Part shown: positions 43,290 through 52,088 of the stretch, one piece after another
How the letters are laid out: each line of letters begins with the position of its first letter
How positions within the stretch are numbered: the first letter of the stretch is position 1
Origin: Micromonospora echinofusca
GTDB taxonomy: Bacteria > Actinomycetota > Actinomycetes > Mycobacteriales > Micromonosporaceae
Assembly: GCF_900091445.1 (NCBI RefSeq)
Contig: NZ_LT607733.1
Location: 1,071,501-1,135,500, forward strand
Direction: 5' to 3'
DNA length: 64,000 nucleotides
Translations under genes and position numbers: made by a program
The notes under the pieces: model-generated
The model's database searches: none
What the model saw: only the letters and a program-made list of their open reading frames with translations
Told to the model about the DNA's origin: nothing

Positions 43290-44732
43290 TACGGCAGCCG
43301 CCGTTCGGGATCATGGCTGGAGTTCGAGGCTGAGTCGGCGTGTGTAGTGCGATCGTCGGGCTCGGGCTTGATGCTGGCGGCGCCAGCCTGACCAGTGCAG
43401 ACGGTGGGTGAGGTCGCTGATCGGGCGGATGATGCAGGTGTTGATCAGGCGGCGGATCTCGTTGACGGTGAGTTTGATCAGTCCGGTGTCGGTTGGGCCG
43501 TCGGTGGCGTCGGCGGCGCAGATCGTCAGGACGGCGAGGGCGGCCAGGGCGAGGGTGGTGAAGCGGTGCCAGGAGTTCCAGCGGCGGACCTGGTGCTGGT
43601 CCAGGCCGACCTGGCTCTTGGCGGCCTGAAAGGCTTCTTCGACGGTCCAGCGGATGCCCGCGACCCGGACGAGTTGGGCGAGGGTGGCCGGTCTGGGGGT
43701 CCAGCAGCGGTAGAAGGCCAGCTCACCGGTGGTGGTGTTGCGGCGGATCAGGAGGCTGTGTCGGCCGTCGTCGTCGGGGTCGGCGTCGGTGCAGACATCG
43801 TCGAGCCAGGCCCAGTCGTAGAAGCGCGGTCCCTTGGATCCGGCGCCGGCCGATCGGCGTTGCCAGGCCGTGGCGGGTAGGTCGCCGGCCACCCGGTCGG
43901 CGCGGACGCGGGTCTTACCGCCGTCGAGCGGGACCAGGTGGCTGCGGGACACGGCCAAGACATAGCCGATCTCGTGTTCGCGCAGGCCAGCGCGGAAGGC
44001 GGCGCTGTTGCCGTAAGCCTCGTCCGCGGCGGCCCAGCCCGCCGGCACTCCGGCGTCCAGAGCGTCGGTGATCATCTCGGCGGCCAGCTCGGGCTTGGTG
44101 GCGAACCCGACCTCGTCGGGCACGCCAGCTGCTTGGCAGCGGTCCCGGTCGGCGGTCCACGACGCCGGCAGATACACCCGTCGGTCGATCAGGGTGTGCC
44201 CGTCGGCGCCGGCGTAGCCCAGGAACACCCCGACCTGGCTGTTCTCGATCCGCCCAGCGGTGCCGGTGTACTGCCGCTGCACCCCGACCGTGTGAACGCC
44301 CTTCTTCAGGTCACCGGTGTCGTCGATGACCAGGACCGCATCCGGACCACCGAACCGGGCGGTGATCAACTGCCGCAGGTCGTCCCGGACGGCGTCGGCG
44401 TCCCACACCGCCCGGTACAACAACCTTTGCATCGCATCCGGCCGGGCGTGTCCGGCCTGCTCGGCCAACTGCCAGCACGTCTTGACCTCAAGATCGGAGA
44501 GCAGTCCAGTCACGAACTGCCCCGCCGCCCGACGCGGTTCCACCCGCCCGAACCGGCCCGCGAAGCAGCCCAGCACCTCGGCCAGCACCCGCTCCCACCG
44601 ACCAACGGCTACGCTGTGACACGCGGCCACCGCCAGATCTGATGTTGTGTCCACAACGCACAGACGATCACGCGGTGGCCGCCTCGCGTCCACCCCGCTT
44701 CACCAGCAAGATCTCAAACGGCGGCTGCCGTA
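43290..44732 (-). mobile_element. Intact IS701-family insertion sequence
   Basis: Inverted ends TACGGCAGCCGCCGTT (43290-43305) and AACGGCGGCTGCCGTA (44717-44732) bound a 1443-bp element with one transposase gene. A 4-bp direct repeat CTAA flanks it (43286-43289 and 44733-44736), matching the YTAR target preference of IS701-family elements. Exact ends and an uninterrupted transposase suggest a recent insertion. It landed about 100 bases downstream of hsdS, without breaking a recognisable gene. Confidence 0.92.
43311..44693 (-). CDS. IS701-family transposase
   Basis: This 460-residue DDE transposase has its acidic core in VLVIDDTGDLKKG (near residue 121), WAAADEAYGNSAAF (near 215) and RWTVEEAFQAAKSQVGLDQH (near 350). 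All three carboxylates are in place. GWAAADEAYG and the 'WR.WNSWHRFTTLALAALA' region are characteristic of the IS701 family. It starts at GTG 44693; a shorter start at an internal GTG is possible. It is the only gene of the element. Confidence 0.92.
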   Translation of the reverse strand: MDARRPPRDRLCVVDTTSDLAVAACHSVAVGRWERVLAEVLGCFAGRFGRVEPRRAAGQFVTGLLSDLEVKTCWQLAEQAGHARPDAMQRLLYRAVWDADAVRDDLRQLITARFGGPDAVLVIDDTGDLKKGVHTVGVQRQYTGTAGRIENSQVGVFLGYAGADGHTLIDRRVYLPASWTADRDRCQAAGVPDEVGFATKPELAAEMITDALDAGVPAGWAAADEAYGNSAAFRAGLREHEIGYVLAVSRSHLVPLDGGKTRVRADRVAGDLPATAWQRRSAGAGSKGPRFYDWAWLDDVCTDADPDDDGRHSLLIRRNTTTGELAFYRCWTPRPATLAQLVRVAGIRWTVEEAFQAAKSQVGLDQHQVRRWNSWHRFTTLALAALAVLTICAADATDGPTDTGLIKLTVNEIRRLINTCIIRPISDLTHRLHWSGWRRQHQARARRSHYTRRLSLELQP

Positions 44733-44832
44733 CTAAGTTCGAGGCGGGCGCTCTTCTGGCAAGCCCAAATGAACCCCCTTCTGCAACCCCGTCGCGCGGC
44801 GGGAACGCGTAGACGCAGTCCCGGCGGCAGGC

Positions 44833-46170
44833 TCAGCCCTCGATTCCTCGTCCGCTGGCGGTGGACATGTCGATCTGGCCAGTGACAGCGGCAGTGATCA
44901 GTGCTTGGCGACGCTCGGTGAGTAGCGCAAGCTGATGATCCAGCTCCCGCCGCAAACGGGCGATGGCGTCGAGCCGGTTGCGGACACTTCGCACTAGTTC
45001 GCGTTGGCGTATAACAGGCGGCAGCGGCATGGGGAAACTTAAGATCTTGCTGCTGTTTGTCGAGGCCAGGTTGGTTGTTCTTGAACCCGTGCTCTCGAAA
45101 TAGCACCGTCCATGCAGGGTCTGAGTCATGAGCGCCAGGTAGTCGCCATCGAGCCGGTCCAACTCAGGGCGAAGTGCGAAGACATGATTTTGATGCAGAC
45201 AGTTGGGTAGTTCGCCATTCCATACGGTGCCTCGGCCGAGCTTATCTAGATCTCCGCCCTCCGTCATTAGAACATCGCCAGTGCGCAGCATGCACCGCTT
45301 TGCAATTTCGCGCGACACGGTCACTTCAGTGACGTTCGCAAGGTCCACGTAACCGGCTTGCACGTTCGCCACCCGTAGGTAAGGGCGAGTCACGGCGTCG
45401 CCACCCACGTCGCGGTTGCCGTCAACGGTCAACCCATTCTGCAATCGACACACGTAACCGAGTCGTACCAGGGGGTGGTCTTCGGGCATGTTGGGCAGCC
45501 AAGGCCATGGCGCCCTCCCCCTCGCTGCGGTGAGTACGCCAGGTAGCAGTGCCTCGGAGACCTCTGCATACGAGCGCTCTTCCAAAAGGGCGCGCTGTTG
45601 CGTCCGATCCGCTACAAGTCTGTCGATATATGCGGTTTCGGCGTCCAGGAAGTCGGTGATGCGGTGTTGCTCCTTTATCGGGGGCGTCGGGATCCTCAAC
45701 TGTTCGATATCGGGCATGTAGATTGTTTTGTGTGTAGAGCCGGCCGCGACTCGTTTGAGGTCGTTGGCCATCGCTCGCAGGGCGTGTAACAGGTAGCGGG
45801 GATCTAAGTCCGGGCCGCAAGTCCATGTCGCGAAGTCCTGGCTGGTGGCCATATCAGCGCCCATGATCGCCGAAAAGCCAACCGAGGCTGTCCTGGACAG
45901 AATGACGGTGCCCGCTGGGTGCTTGACCGCAGCAGAGTTCGCAAGACCAACCTCGCTGATCTTTTCCTTGGTGTCCATGATGACGTCCGTACTGCCGTTG
46001 CGAAGCTGCCAGACGTCAGCCAACGTGATCCAGGGGATGGAGCAGTTCTCCCAATAGCCAGGGACGCTCCGGCTCGGGGTGTGCCCGGTCCCCAACCGGG
46101 CGAGGAACCTGATCGGTACCGTGGGCCATCGCGAGTTGGCAAGCCAGGGCGCGATTTGAGTCTGGGTCAC
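44833..46170 (-). CDS. hsdS: Type I restriction-modification specificity subunit (HsdS)
   Basis: This 445-residue protein has two target-recognition halves. The first (about 1-190) begins WPTVPIRFLARLGTGHTPSR and ends IPTPPIKEQHRITDFLDAE. The second (about 205-420) begins HPLVRLGYVCRLQNGLTVDG and ends MPLPPVIRQRELVRSVRN. Each is followed by the conserved coiled helix (YIDRLVADRTQQRALLEER; LRRELDHQLALLTERRQALI). Both are therefore complete and should read a bipartite site. GTG 46170 overlaps the hsdM stop by GTGA. The recognition sequence cannot be predicted. An IS701 element sits downstream. Confidence 0.93.
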   Translation of the reverse strand: MTQTQIAPWLANSRWPTVPIRFLARLGTGHTPSRSVPGYWENCSIPWITLADVWQLRNGSTDVIMDTKEKISEVGLANSAAVKHPAGTVILSRTASVGFSAIMGADMATSQDFATWTCGPDLDPRYLLHALRAMANDLKRVAAGSTHKTIYMPDIEQLRIPTPPIKEQHRITDFLDAETAYIDRLVADRTQQRALLEERSYAEVSEALLPGVLTAARGRAPWPWLPNMPEDHPLVRLGYVCRLQNGLTVDGNRDVGGDAVTRPYLRVANVQAGYVDLANVTEVTVSREIAKRCMLRTGDVLMTEGGDLDKLGRGTVWNGELPNCLHQNHVFALRPELDRLDGDYLALMTQTLHGRCYFESTGSRTTNLASTNSSKILSFPMPLPPVIRQRELVRSVRNRLDAIARLRRELDHQLALLTERRQALITAAVTGQIDMSTASGRGIEG

Positions 46171-48215
46171 TTGGTTACCTCGCCCAGGAGCGCCTGGATC
46201 TCGGCCTCCAGCGCCTTCAACTCCGCGTCGATCTCCGCGAGCGGCCTCGGGGGCTTGTAGACGTAGAAGTGGCGGGTGAAGGGGATCTCGTACCCGATCT
46301 TGGTCTTCTCGTGGTCGATCCAGGCGTCTGGAACGTGGGGGAGCACCTCGCGGCGCAGGTATTCCTCGACATCCTCGTCCAGCGGCACGTTCTCGTAGTC
46401 GCGCAGCTCCGCGTCCGGCTCGGGCTCGCCCTTGACGAGCTGCACTTCGCCCTCGGGGTCGCGCACCCCGACGATGTCCCGCATCGCCTTCTGGAAGGGG
46501 GTGCCGGTGGGCCAGGGCGCGCCGGCCTCGGCCATCGTCTTGCGCAGCGCGTCCCACGCCGCCCGCTTCGTCGGCCACACCTGCCCGACCAGCGGCTTCA
46601 ACGTGGTTGCCAGCGCGTCGGCGTCCGACACCTTTTGGATCGGCTTCGAGGCGGCCAGCGCGGTCAGCGTCTCCTCGGTGACCTCGAAGCGGAGCTTCAG
46701 CGGGCGTTCGACGGTGATCCGGCGGTAGCCGAAGTCCTCGTTGGCGAAGACCTTCACCTTGCCGTGCTGCGGGTGCTCGGGGTTGCGGGCGGCGTCGAGC
46801 GCCTCCCCGTACAGCCGGGTTATGTCCTTGATCTGGTCTGGTGTGACGAACTTGCGCTTGTCGCCGAGCGACTTGCGCATCTTGGCGAACTGGTCGCGGG
46901 CATCCAGCAGGACGACCTTGCCCCGGTGGTCCCTGGCCTTGCGGTTGGTGAGGATCCAGAAGTACGTGGAGATGCCGGTGTTGTAGAAGAGCTGGTCGGG
47001 CAGGGCGACGATGCCTTCGAGCCAGTCGTTCTCCAGGATCCACCGCCGGATGCGGGACTCGCCCGACTCGGCCGCCCCGGTGAAAAGGGGGGAGCCGTTG
47101 AAGACGATCGCGATGCGGCTGCCGCCCCTGCCGTCGGCGGTGACCGGCTTCATCTTTGAAATCATGTGCTGAAGGAAGAGCAGCGAGCCGTCGTTGATCC
47201 GGGGCAGGCCGGCGCCGAACCGGCCGCTCTCGCCGAGCGTCTCGTATTCGTCTTCGACCTCGGGCTTGACCTTCTTCCATTCCACGCCGAACGGCGGGTT
47301 GGCCAGCAGGTAGTCGAAGTGCTTGCCGCGGTGGCCGTCGTCGCTGAACGAGTTGCCGAACTTGATGTTGTCCGGGTCCTGACCCTTGATCATCATGTCG
47401 GAGCGGCAGATCGCCCAGGACTCCGGATTCAGCTCCTGGCCGAAGACGGTGACCGTCGCGGACGGGTTGAGCCTGGTGATGTGCTCCTCGGCCGCCGACA
47501 GCATGCCGCCGGTGCCGCAGGCCGGGTCCAGCACCGTCCGGGAGGTGCCCGGGACGCTCAGCGCGTCGTCGTCGGGGGCGACGAGCAGGTTCACCATCAG
47601 CTCGATGACCTCGCGCGGGGTGAAGTGCTCACCGGCGGTCTCGTTGGACTGCTCGGCGAAGCGCCGGATCAGCTCCTCGAAGACGTACCCCATCTGGTGG
47701 TTCGTGACGTTCGGGACAGGCTTGCCATCCTTGCCGAGGATCACCTCGCCGGTCTTGTTGTCGCGCCGGTGAGGGTGCAGGTCGAGGTCGGCGAAGCGGC
47801 CGACCACCCGGTAGAGCAGGCCGGCGCTGTCGAGCCGCCGCACCTGCTGAGCGAACTCGTAGCGTTCCATCACCTCCTGCGCGTTGCCGGAGAACGCGCC
47901 GACGTAGGCGAGTAGGTGCTTCGCGGCCTGGTTGGAGTCGTTGGCGATCGACTTCAACGTGTAGCCGCTCACGTTGTAGAAGCTGTGCCCGGACGCGCGG
48001 CGCAGGAACCGCGAGACGTCCACATCCTGGCCCTTGAAACGGTCGTACTCCGTCAGCACCTTGGCCCGCGTGGGTTCCAGGACGCACTCCAGCCGGCGCA
48101 GCACCGTGAACGGCAGGATCACCTTGCCGTAGTCGGACTGCTTGTAGTCGCCGCGCAGAAGGTCGGCGACCGACCAGGCGTGGTTCGCCAGCTCGGCGTG
48201 CTTACTGCTGTTCAA
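46167..48215 (-). CDS. hsdM: Type I restriction-modification DNA methyltransferase (HsdM)
   Basis: This 682-residue N6-adenine methylase has an N-terminal HsdM_N domain (HAELANHAWSVADLLRGDYK). SAM motif I is VLDPACGTGGMLSAAEEH near residue 232, and the catalytic NPPF motif is in FDYLLANPPFGVEW near residue 308. The TTG start at 48215 has GGAAGG six bases upstream and gives the standard HsdM beginning LNSSKHAELANHAW. It overlaps the stop of the upstream methylase-fusion gene by TTGA, and hsdS follows by GTGA. With HsdS it methylates the site; with the distant HsdR it restricts. Confidence 0.93.
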   Translation of the reverse strand: MNSSKHAELANHAWSVADLLRGDYKQSDYGKVILPFTVLRRLECVLEPTRAKVLTEYDRFKGQDVDVSRFLRRASGHSFYNVSGYTLKSIANDSNQAAKHLLAYVGAFSGNAQEVMERYEFAQQVRRLDSAGLLYRVVGRFADLDLHPHRRDNKTGEVILGKDGKPVPNVTNHQMGYVFEELIRRFAEQSNETAGEHFTPREVIELMVNLLVAPDDDALSVPGTSRTVLDPACGTGGMLSAAEEHITRLNPSATVTVFGQELNPESWAICRSDMMIKGQDPDNIKFGNSFSDDGHRGKHFDYLLANPPFGVEWKKVKPEVEDEYETLGESGRFGAGLPRINDGSLLFLQHMISKMKPVTADGRGGSRIAIVFNGSPLFTGAAESGESRIRRWILENDWLEGIVALPDQLFYNTGISTYFWILTNRKARDHRGKVVLLDARDQFAKMRKSLGDKRKFVTPDQIKDITRLYGEALDAARNPEHPQHGKVKVFANEDFGYRRITVERPLKLRFEVTEETLTALAASKPIQKVSDADALATTLKPLVGQVWPTKRAAWDALRKTMAEAGAPWPTGTPFQKAMRDIVGVRDPEGEVQLVKGEPEPDAELRDYENVPLDEDVEEYLRREVLPHVPDAWIDHEKTKIGYEIPFTRHFYVYKPPRPLAEIDAELKALEAEIQALLGEVTK

Positions 48216-50329
48216 CGTGATCCTTCCGGTGGGAGCAGTGCACCGCCGGTCAGGCCGGCGGAAAGAGTGCGGGCGGTCTCGTCGGCGAGGCGGTTGGCGA
48301 TGTCGGCCGCGACGCGAAGCGCATGGAGCTGGCGGAACGCCTTGCCGTACCGCTGCTGCTCGGCAAGCGACAGCAGCGGAATCCGCAGGCGTCGGGGGTC
48401 GACCCGGACCACGGTGGTGCCGGTTGATGCTGCGCTGAGATTGTCCTCCGCCGCCAGGAAGCCGGCCAGGAACCACGGATCCAGGCGGGTCGGGTCGGGA
48501 CGCAGCAGGTGGAGGTGCCGTCCGAGGAGGTGGCCGGCGTCGCGGGCATCGGCGACGCGGGCGGTGCTCACACCCTCGTGCAGCATCTCGGGAAGGATGA
48601 CATCACCCGCCTCGATTGCGACGTCCTCGTCCGAGCGGGACTCCTCGGCGGCACCCGAGGCTGGCCTGCGGGACACCACGTCCCGGGCGGTGAGTGTCCG
48701 GGGCGAATCCGAATCTTGCAGAACAGGGCCCGAACTGCGGACCGTCGCCGGCGCGCGGAGCAGTGTGAGAGCGGCGCCCCTTAGCAGGTCGGCGACGCTC
48801 GCGGTGCGCCAGGACCGTGCATCGGCGCCAGCGGGAGGCCAGGACTGTCCGCCGCTGAGGGCCACCAGCCCGGTGGCTGCCAGTCGCAACCGGCTCTTCA
48901 ACTCGTACGCCATCTCGGCGAGCTCGTCGGGGTTCGCGGGGACCGGCGCGGCGAGAACGTGGCGGGCAGGGCTCAGGTCGACCGACTCGTCGAGCAGGTC
49001 GACGACCGGGACGGCCCGCGCGACGCCCGGCACCGGATCGTAGCCGTCGGGATGGCGGCCGAAGTCGTGCCAGGCACCGAGCGCCGCGCCGCGGATCGCG
49101 GGCCAGTCCGACATGGACCGCCTACCTTGCACGTCGTCGACGCCAGCGGTTCCGCCGCCGGCTGTGTCGACCATCAGGACGGTCGACGGCAGCTTCGCCT
49201 GTGGGTGTGGTCTTTCGAGCAGCCACAGCTGGAGAGAGATGTGCAGCGGTGGAGCCGCGCCGGGGGGGAGCGCGATGACGGCTCGCAGCGCTCCGCTGCG
49301 GAGCATTTCCGCCCTGATCCGCCGGCCCGCCGGCCGGAAGGCGGCCCCGGGCGGCATGAGTAGGACAGCCTGGCCACCCGGGGACAGATGGGTGAGGCAG
49401 TGCTGCAACCACGCCAGCTCCGGCTCACCCTTCGGCGGCAGACCGAACATCCACCGCGGGTCGTAGGCCAGATCCTCGTGACCCCAGTCCCTGTGGCCGT
49501 AGGGCGGAGCGCAGAGCACCGCATCGGCGGCCAGCGCCGCAAACGCGTCCTCGCGCATGCTGTCACCGGCCACGACCTGCGCAACCGTCCCGTCGGCCTG
49601 GACGGCGAGGCGAGCGGCGGCCTGCGCAGCCACCGCGGGCACCACGTCCTGGCCGTACAGCTCGCGCGCCCCGTGCGAGGCCGCAGCCAGGAGCAGGCCG
49701 CCGACACCACAAGCAGGGTCGAGGATCCGGACCGGGTAGGGCTCGCCGGGGGCGGCGAGAAGCTTCGCCATGAGATCGGCAACGGGCGGGGGCGTCCGGT
49801 AGGCGCCACTGGTCTTGCCGTCACTGACCTCGCCCTCGGCCAGCACCTCCAACGTCTGCGCCGCGCCCTCCTCGACGCAGCAACGCAGCAGCGCGGCGAG
49901 CAGCTCCGCCTCCCGGGGGCGGAAGGCAAGTCCACCGGCACCGGGGACGTCATCGGCGTACGACCGGCTCGACTTCTGCGCCCATGCGGACAGCTGATCA
50001 TCGGGAAGCTCGACAGCTTGCCGCACCTCGGTGTCGGCAATGCGACTCGCCGCGACGACGAGCGGCAACAGTCTGCTTCGGTGGGCCACGTCGGTCGCGT
50101 TCGTTCTCAGAGCCGCGCGGAGGTCGTCGGCAGGAGAGCTGGCAGGCAGTTGCCCACGGGCGGATAGCCACGTCCGGACGGCGTCCAGGTCGTACGCCGG
50201 ACTCGACTCCGTGCCGCCCGAAGGGGCGGGGAAGTCGGGATGACGCCTGCGCCAGTTGCTCACGGTCGCCCGGGTGACGCCAGCCAGCCGGGAGATCTCG
50301 GCGGCTGTCACCTGGGTGGGCTGCGGCAT
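48212..50329 (-). CDS. HTH - N6 DNA methylase - recognition-domain fusion protein
   Basis: This is a 705-residue protein. Residues 8-60 form a helix-turn-helix (VTAAEISRLAGVTRATVSNW) with a following wing. The methylase core has motif I RILDPACGVGGLLLAAASHG near residue 204 and the catalytic APPY in DAVLCAPPYGHRDWG near residue 271. The C-terminal third (about 480-705) resembles an HsdS target-recognition half: a DVILPEMLHEG strand and the LDPWFLAGFLAAEDN helix, then VRVDPRRLRIPLLSLAEQQR and a long helix. So regulator, modification and specificity parts are in one chain. It is coupled to hsdM by a TTGA overlap. It could be an orphan methylase, a regulator of the locus or a second specificity module. 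Confidence 0.82.
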   Translation of the reverse strand: MPQPTQVTAAEISRLAGVTRATVSNWRRRHPDFPAPSGGTESSPAYDLDAVRTWLSARGQLPASSPADDLRAALRTNATDVAHRSRLLPLVVAASRIADTEVRQAVELPDDQLSAWAQKSSRSYADDVPGAGGLAFRPREAELLAALLRCCVEEGAAQTLEVLAEGEVSDGKTSGAYRTPPPVADLMAKLLAAPGEPYPVRILDPACGVGGLLLAAASHGARELYGQDVVPAVAAQAAARLAVQADGTVAQVVAGDSMREDAFAALAADAVLCAPPYGHRDWGHEDLAYDPRWMFGLPPKGEPELAWLQHCLTHLSPGGQAVLLMPPGAAFRPAGRRIRAEMLRSGALRAVIALPPGAAPPLHISLQLWLLERPHPQAKLPSTVLMVDTAGGGTAGVDDVQGRRSMSDWPAIRGAALGAWHDFGRHPDGYDPVPGVARAVPVVDLLDESVDLSPARHVLAAPVPANPDELAEMAYELKSRLRLAATGLVALSGGQSWPPAGADARSWRTASVADLLRGAALTLLRAPATVRSSGPVLQDSDSPRTLTARDVVSRRPASGAAEESRSDEDVAIEAGDVILPEMLHEGVSTARVADARDAGHLLGRHLHLLRPDPTRLDPWFLAGFLAAEDNLSAASTGTTVVRVDPRRLRIPLLSLAEQQRYGKAFRQLHALRVAADIANRLADETARTLSAGLTGGALLPPEGSR

Positions 50330-50396
50330 GGGCGTCCTGTCGGTTGTGCTGCTGTTCGTCGATCACCCTACACGAAGCCGAATGCGGTTAGAGTGT

Positions 50397-50438
50397 TTGA
50401 CAGTGCTTTCAGTGAAACTTGTGCTAGGGTTGCTTTCA
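50397..50438 (+). promoter_or_regulatory. Candidate promoter of the DndB-like gene
   Basis: TTGACA (50397-50402) lies in a less GC-rich part of the 198-base gap between the divergent methylase-fusion and DndB-like genes. TGTGCT 17 bases on or TAGGGT 22 bases on could be the -10; neither is convincing. TGCTTTCA occurs twice (50404-50411, 50431-50438) and may be an operator. Confidence 0.35.
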
Positions 50439-50527
50439 TCGGCGCGAGTCGTCTTGATCGTTCCGCCGTAGATCCCATGCCCGTGTGTTCAACCCGGGCC
50501 TGCCACCCCCTCCAGGAGGACTCTCCG

Positions 50528-51754
50528 TTGTCCATCACCATGCCGACCGCTGCCGTCGAGGGCATCCAGCTGACCGTCACTCCTTTCCGCACTGACGCAG
50601 TGATCGGCACGGTCGGGCTGCCTGCGCTGTTGCAGCTCGTCCCCTCTCCGAAGGCGGAGGAGGACAAGCGGGCGATGAAGTTCTCATCCGGGGCGTTGCG
50701 CCGTCACGCGGAAATCCGCTCCCTCGTCCAGCGCACCCTGAAGTCGACCCAGAAGGGCCGGAACGTCGCCGGATACGCCCGCTACATCGCCTCCGGCATC
50801 AACGGCGACTTCGGCTCCGGCTGGTCCACTCCGCCGATCACCCTCTGGCTGGCCGGTGAGCCCGGCGCAGTCAGTGAAGAACTGGTCCCGGGTAGTGGCA
50901 TCCGGAGGATCACCCTCGTTGCCGGGGCTCCGGTCGTTGCGATTGACGGCGAGACCCAGGTGACGGCCCTGCACGAGCTCAACGACGACCCGGAGCAGTA
51001 CGGCATCACCTACCAGCAGCTGAATGCGGTGCGGCTGCCGTTCGAGCTCTACTGGGGGCTCGGTGTCGAGGACGCCCGGCAGATCTTCTACGACCGCAAC
51101 GTCGAAGGCGTCCCGGTGGCGAAGAACCTCGCCATGTCCATGGACCAGCGTGACCTCGGCACCCAGCTCGCCCACCGCATCGCCGAGGCCGTCAAGGTCG
51201 AACACGACGGCAGGATGATTCCCTTCACCAAGCTCGTCCAGTCCCGCAAGCGGCAGCTCACCAAGGCAGACCCCGAACTGATCACTCTCTCCGCGTTGCG
51301 GGTCCTCGTCATCACCGCGATCTACGGCCGTTCCGGGCTCGGCCTCTCCTCGTCCACCGTCCGTACGGCCGATCTGCCCGCCGGAGTGCGCGTCGAGCAG
51401 GTCGAGCGCCGGGTCGTACCGTTGCTGTGCACCCTGCTTGCCCACCTCTACCCGCACCTCGCAGCCCGGTCCGCTGCCTCGGCCCCCGCCGTTCTGGCCG
51501 GCATCGGCATCGCCGCGCATCAGGCGACCGAATGGGCCACCTCCGGCGCCGCGCTCACGGAGACCGACCTGCTGAACCTGCTGGCCGGCGTCCGCTGGGA
51601 GCGGGAGGCCCGCTACTGGGACGGTGTCGCCGCCAGCGCCAACTCGGCCGGCACCCTGAACTTCGGCGGTGGTGCCAAGGACTCCGGTGGTCGGGTCGCC
51701 GACGCCATCCTCTACCCCGACACCGAGAGCGGCCGCAAGATCCGCGGCTGGTAA
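50528..51754 (+). CDS. DndB/DGQHR-like protein
   Basis: This protein has 408 residues. TTG 50528 has AGGAGGA seven bases upstream; ATG 50540 is an alternative start. VVAIDGETQVTALHELNDD near residue 135 corresponds to the DGQHR/DndB signature, in which a ParB-like 'DG(Q)xR' loop is central. RQIFYDRNVEGVPVAKNLAM near residue 183 also recalls DndB. DndB regulates phosphorothioation genes in dnd loci, but no dndC, dndD or dndE is visible here. The gene lies divergent from the methylase-fusion gene and 334 bases before the large helicase-nuclease gene. It may be a regulator or DNA-modification-state sensor. Confidence 0.68.
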   Translation: MSITMPTAAVEGIQLTVTPFRTDAVIGTVGLPALLQLVPSPKAEEDKRAMKFSSGALRRHAEIRSLVQRTLKSTQKGRNVAGYARYIASGINGDFGSGWSTPPITLWLAGEPGAVSEELVPGSGIRRITLVAGAPVVAIDGETQVTALHELNDDPEQYGITYQQLNAVRLPFELYWGLGVEDARQIFYDRNVEGVPVAKNLAMSMDQRDLGTQLAHRIAEAVKVEHDGRMIPFTKLVQSRKRQLTKADPELITLSALRVLVITAIYGRSGLGLSSSTVRTADLPAGVRVEQVERRVVPLLCTLLAHLYPHLAARSAASAPAVLAGIGIAAHQATEWATSGAALTETDLLNLLAGVRWEREARYWDGVAASANSAGTLNFGGGAKDSGGRVADAILYPDTESGRKIRGW

Positions 51755-51802
51755 TCCACAGGTCGGCGTAACTGCCATCCGTAGCCCGAGGCGCAGTGCG
51801 TT

Positions 51803-51828
51803 GCGCCGCCGGCCCTCGCTGGCGGCGC
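51803..51828 (+). terminator. Hairpin terminator between the DndB-like and helicase-nuclease genes
   Basis: GCGCCGCC (51803-51810) pairs perfectly with GGCGGCGC (51821-51828) around a 10-base loop, 49 bases after the DndB-like stop. The rest of the 334-base gap contains an AT-rich spot at about 51925 (TTAATAAAAAG) that may belong to the promoter of the next gene. Confidence 0.55.
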
Positions 51829-52088
51829 GGCCACTCGTCACTTCTTTCCCTCCAAGGGCACTGAACGCTCCGAGTACCGATGACGGCCCTGCTCGATGAG
51901 CTGAAGCGACAGAGCGGTAGCCATTAATAAAAAGCTGAAGGTTGCTGACGGGTGTCCGTTCATCGAAGCCGCTGTCCGAAATCCGACCCATGGATCGACA
52001 GGCCCAACGCCCTATCCTGGAGGGCTTTGCCTCGGGCCGACGGCCCGGCGGACCAGCACTGGCGTACGTCGACTGACCTGGAGACGAG

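Noticed and set aside
50528..51754. A phosphorothioation (dnd) or BREX/DISARM locus
   Set aside because: Only a DndB-like protein is present. No DndC, DndD, DndE, PglZ, BrxL or DrmABC-like genes could be seen in the window.
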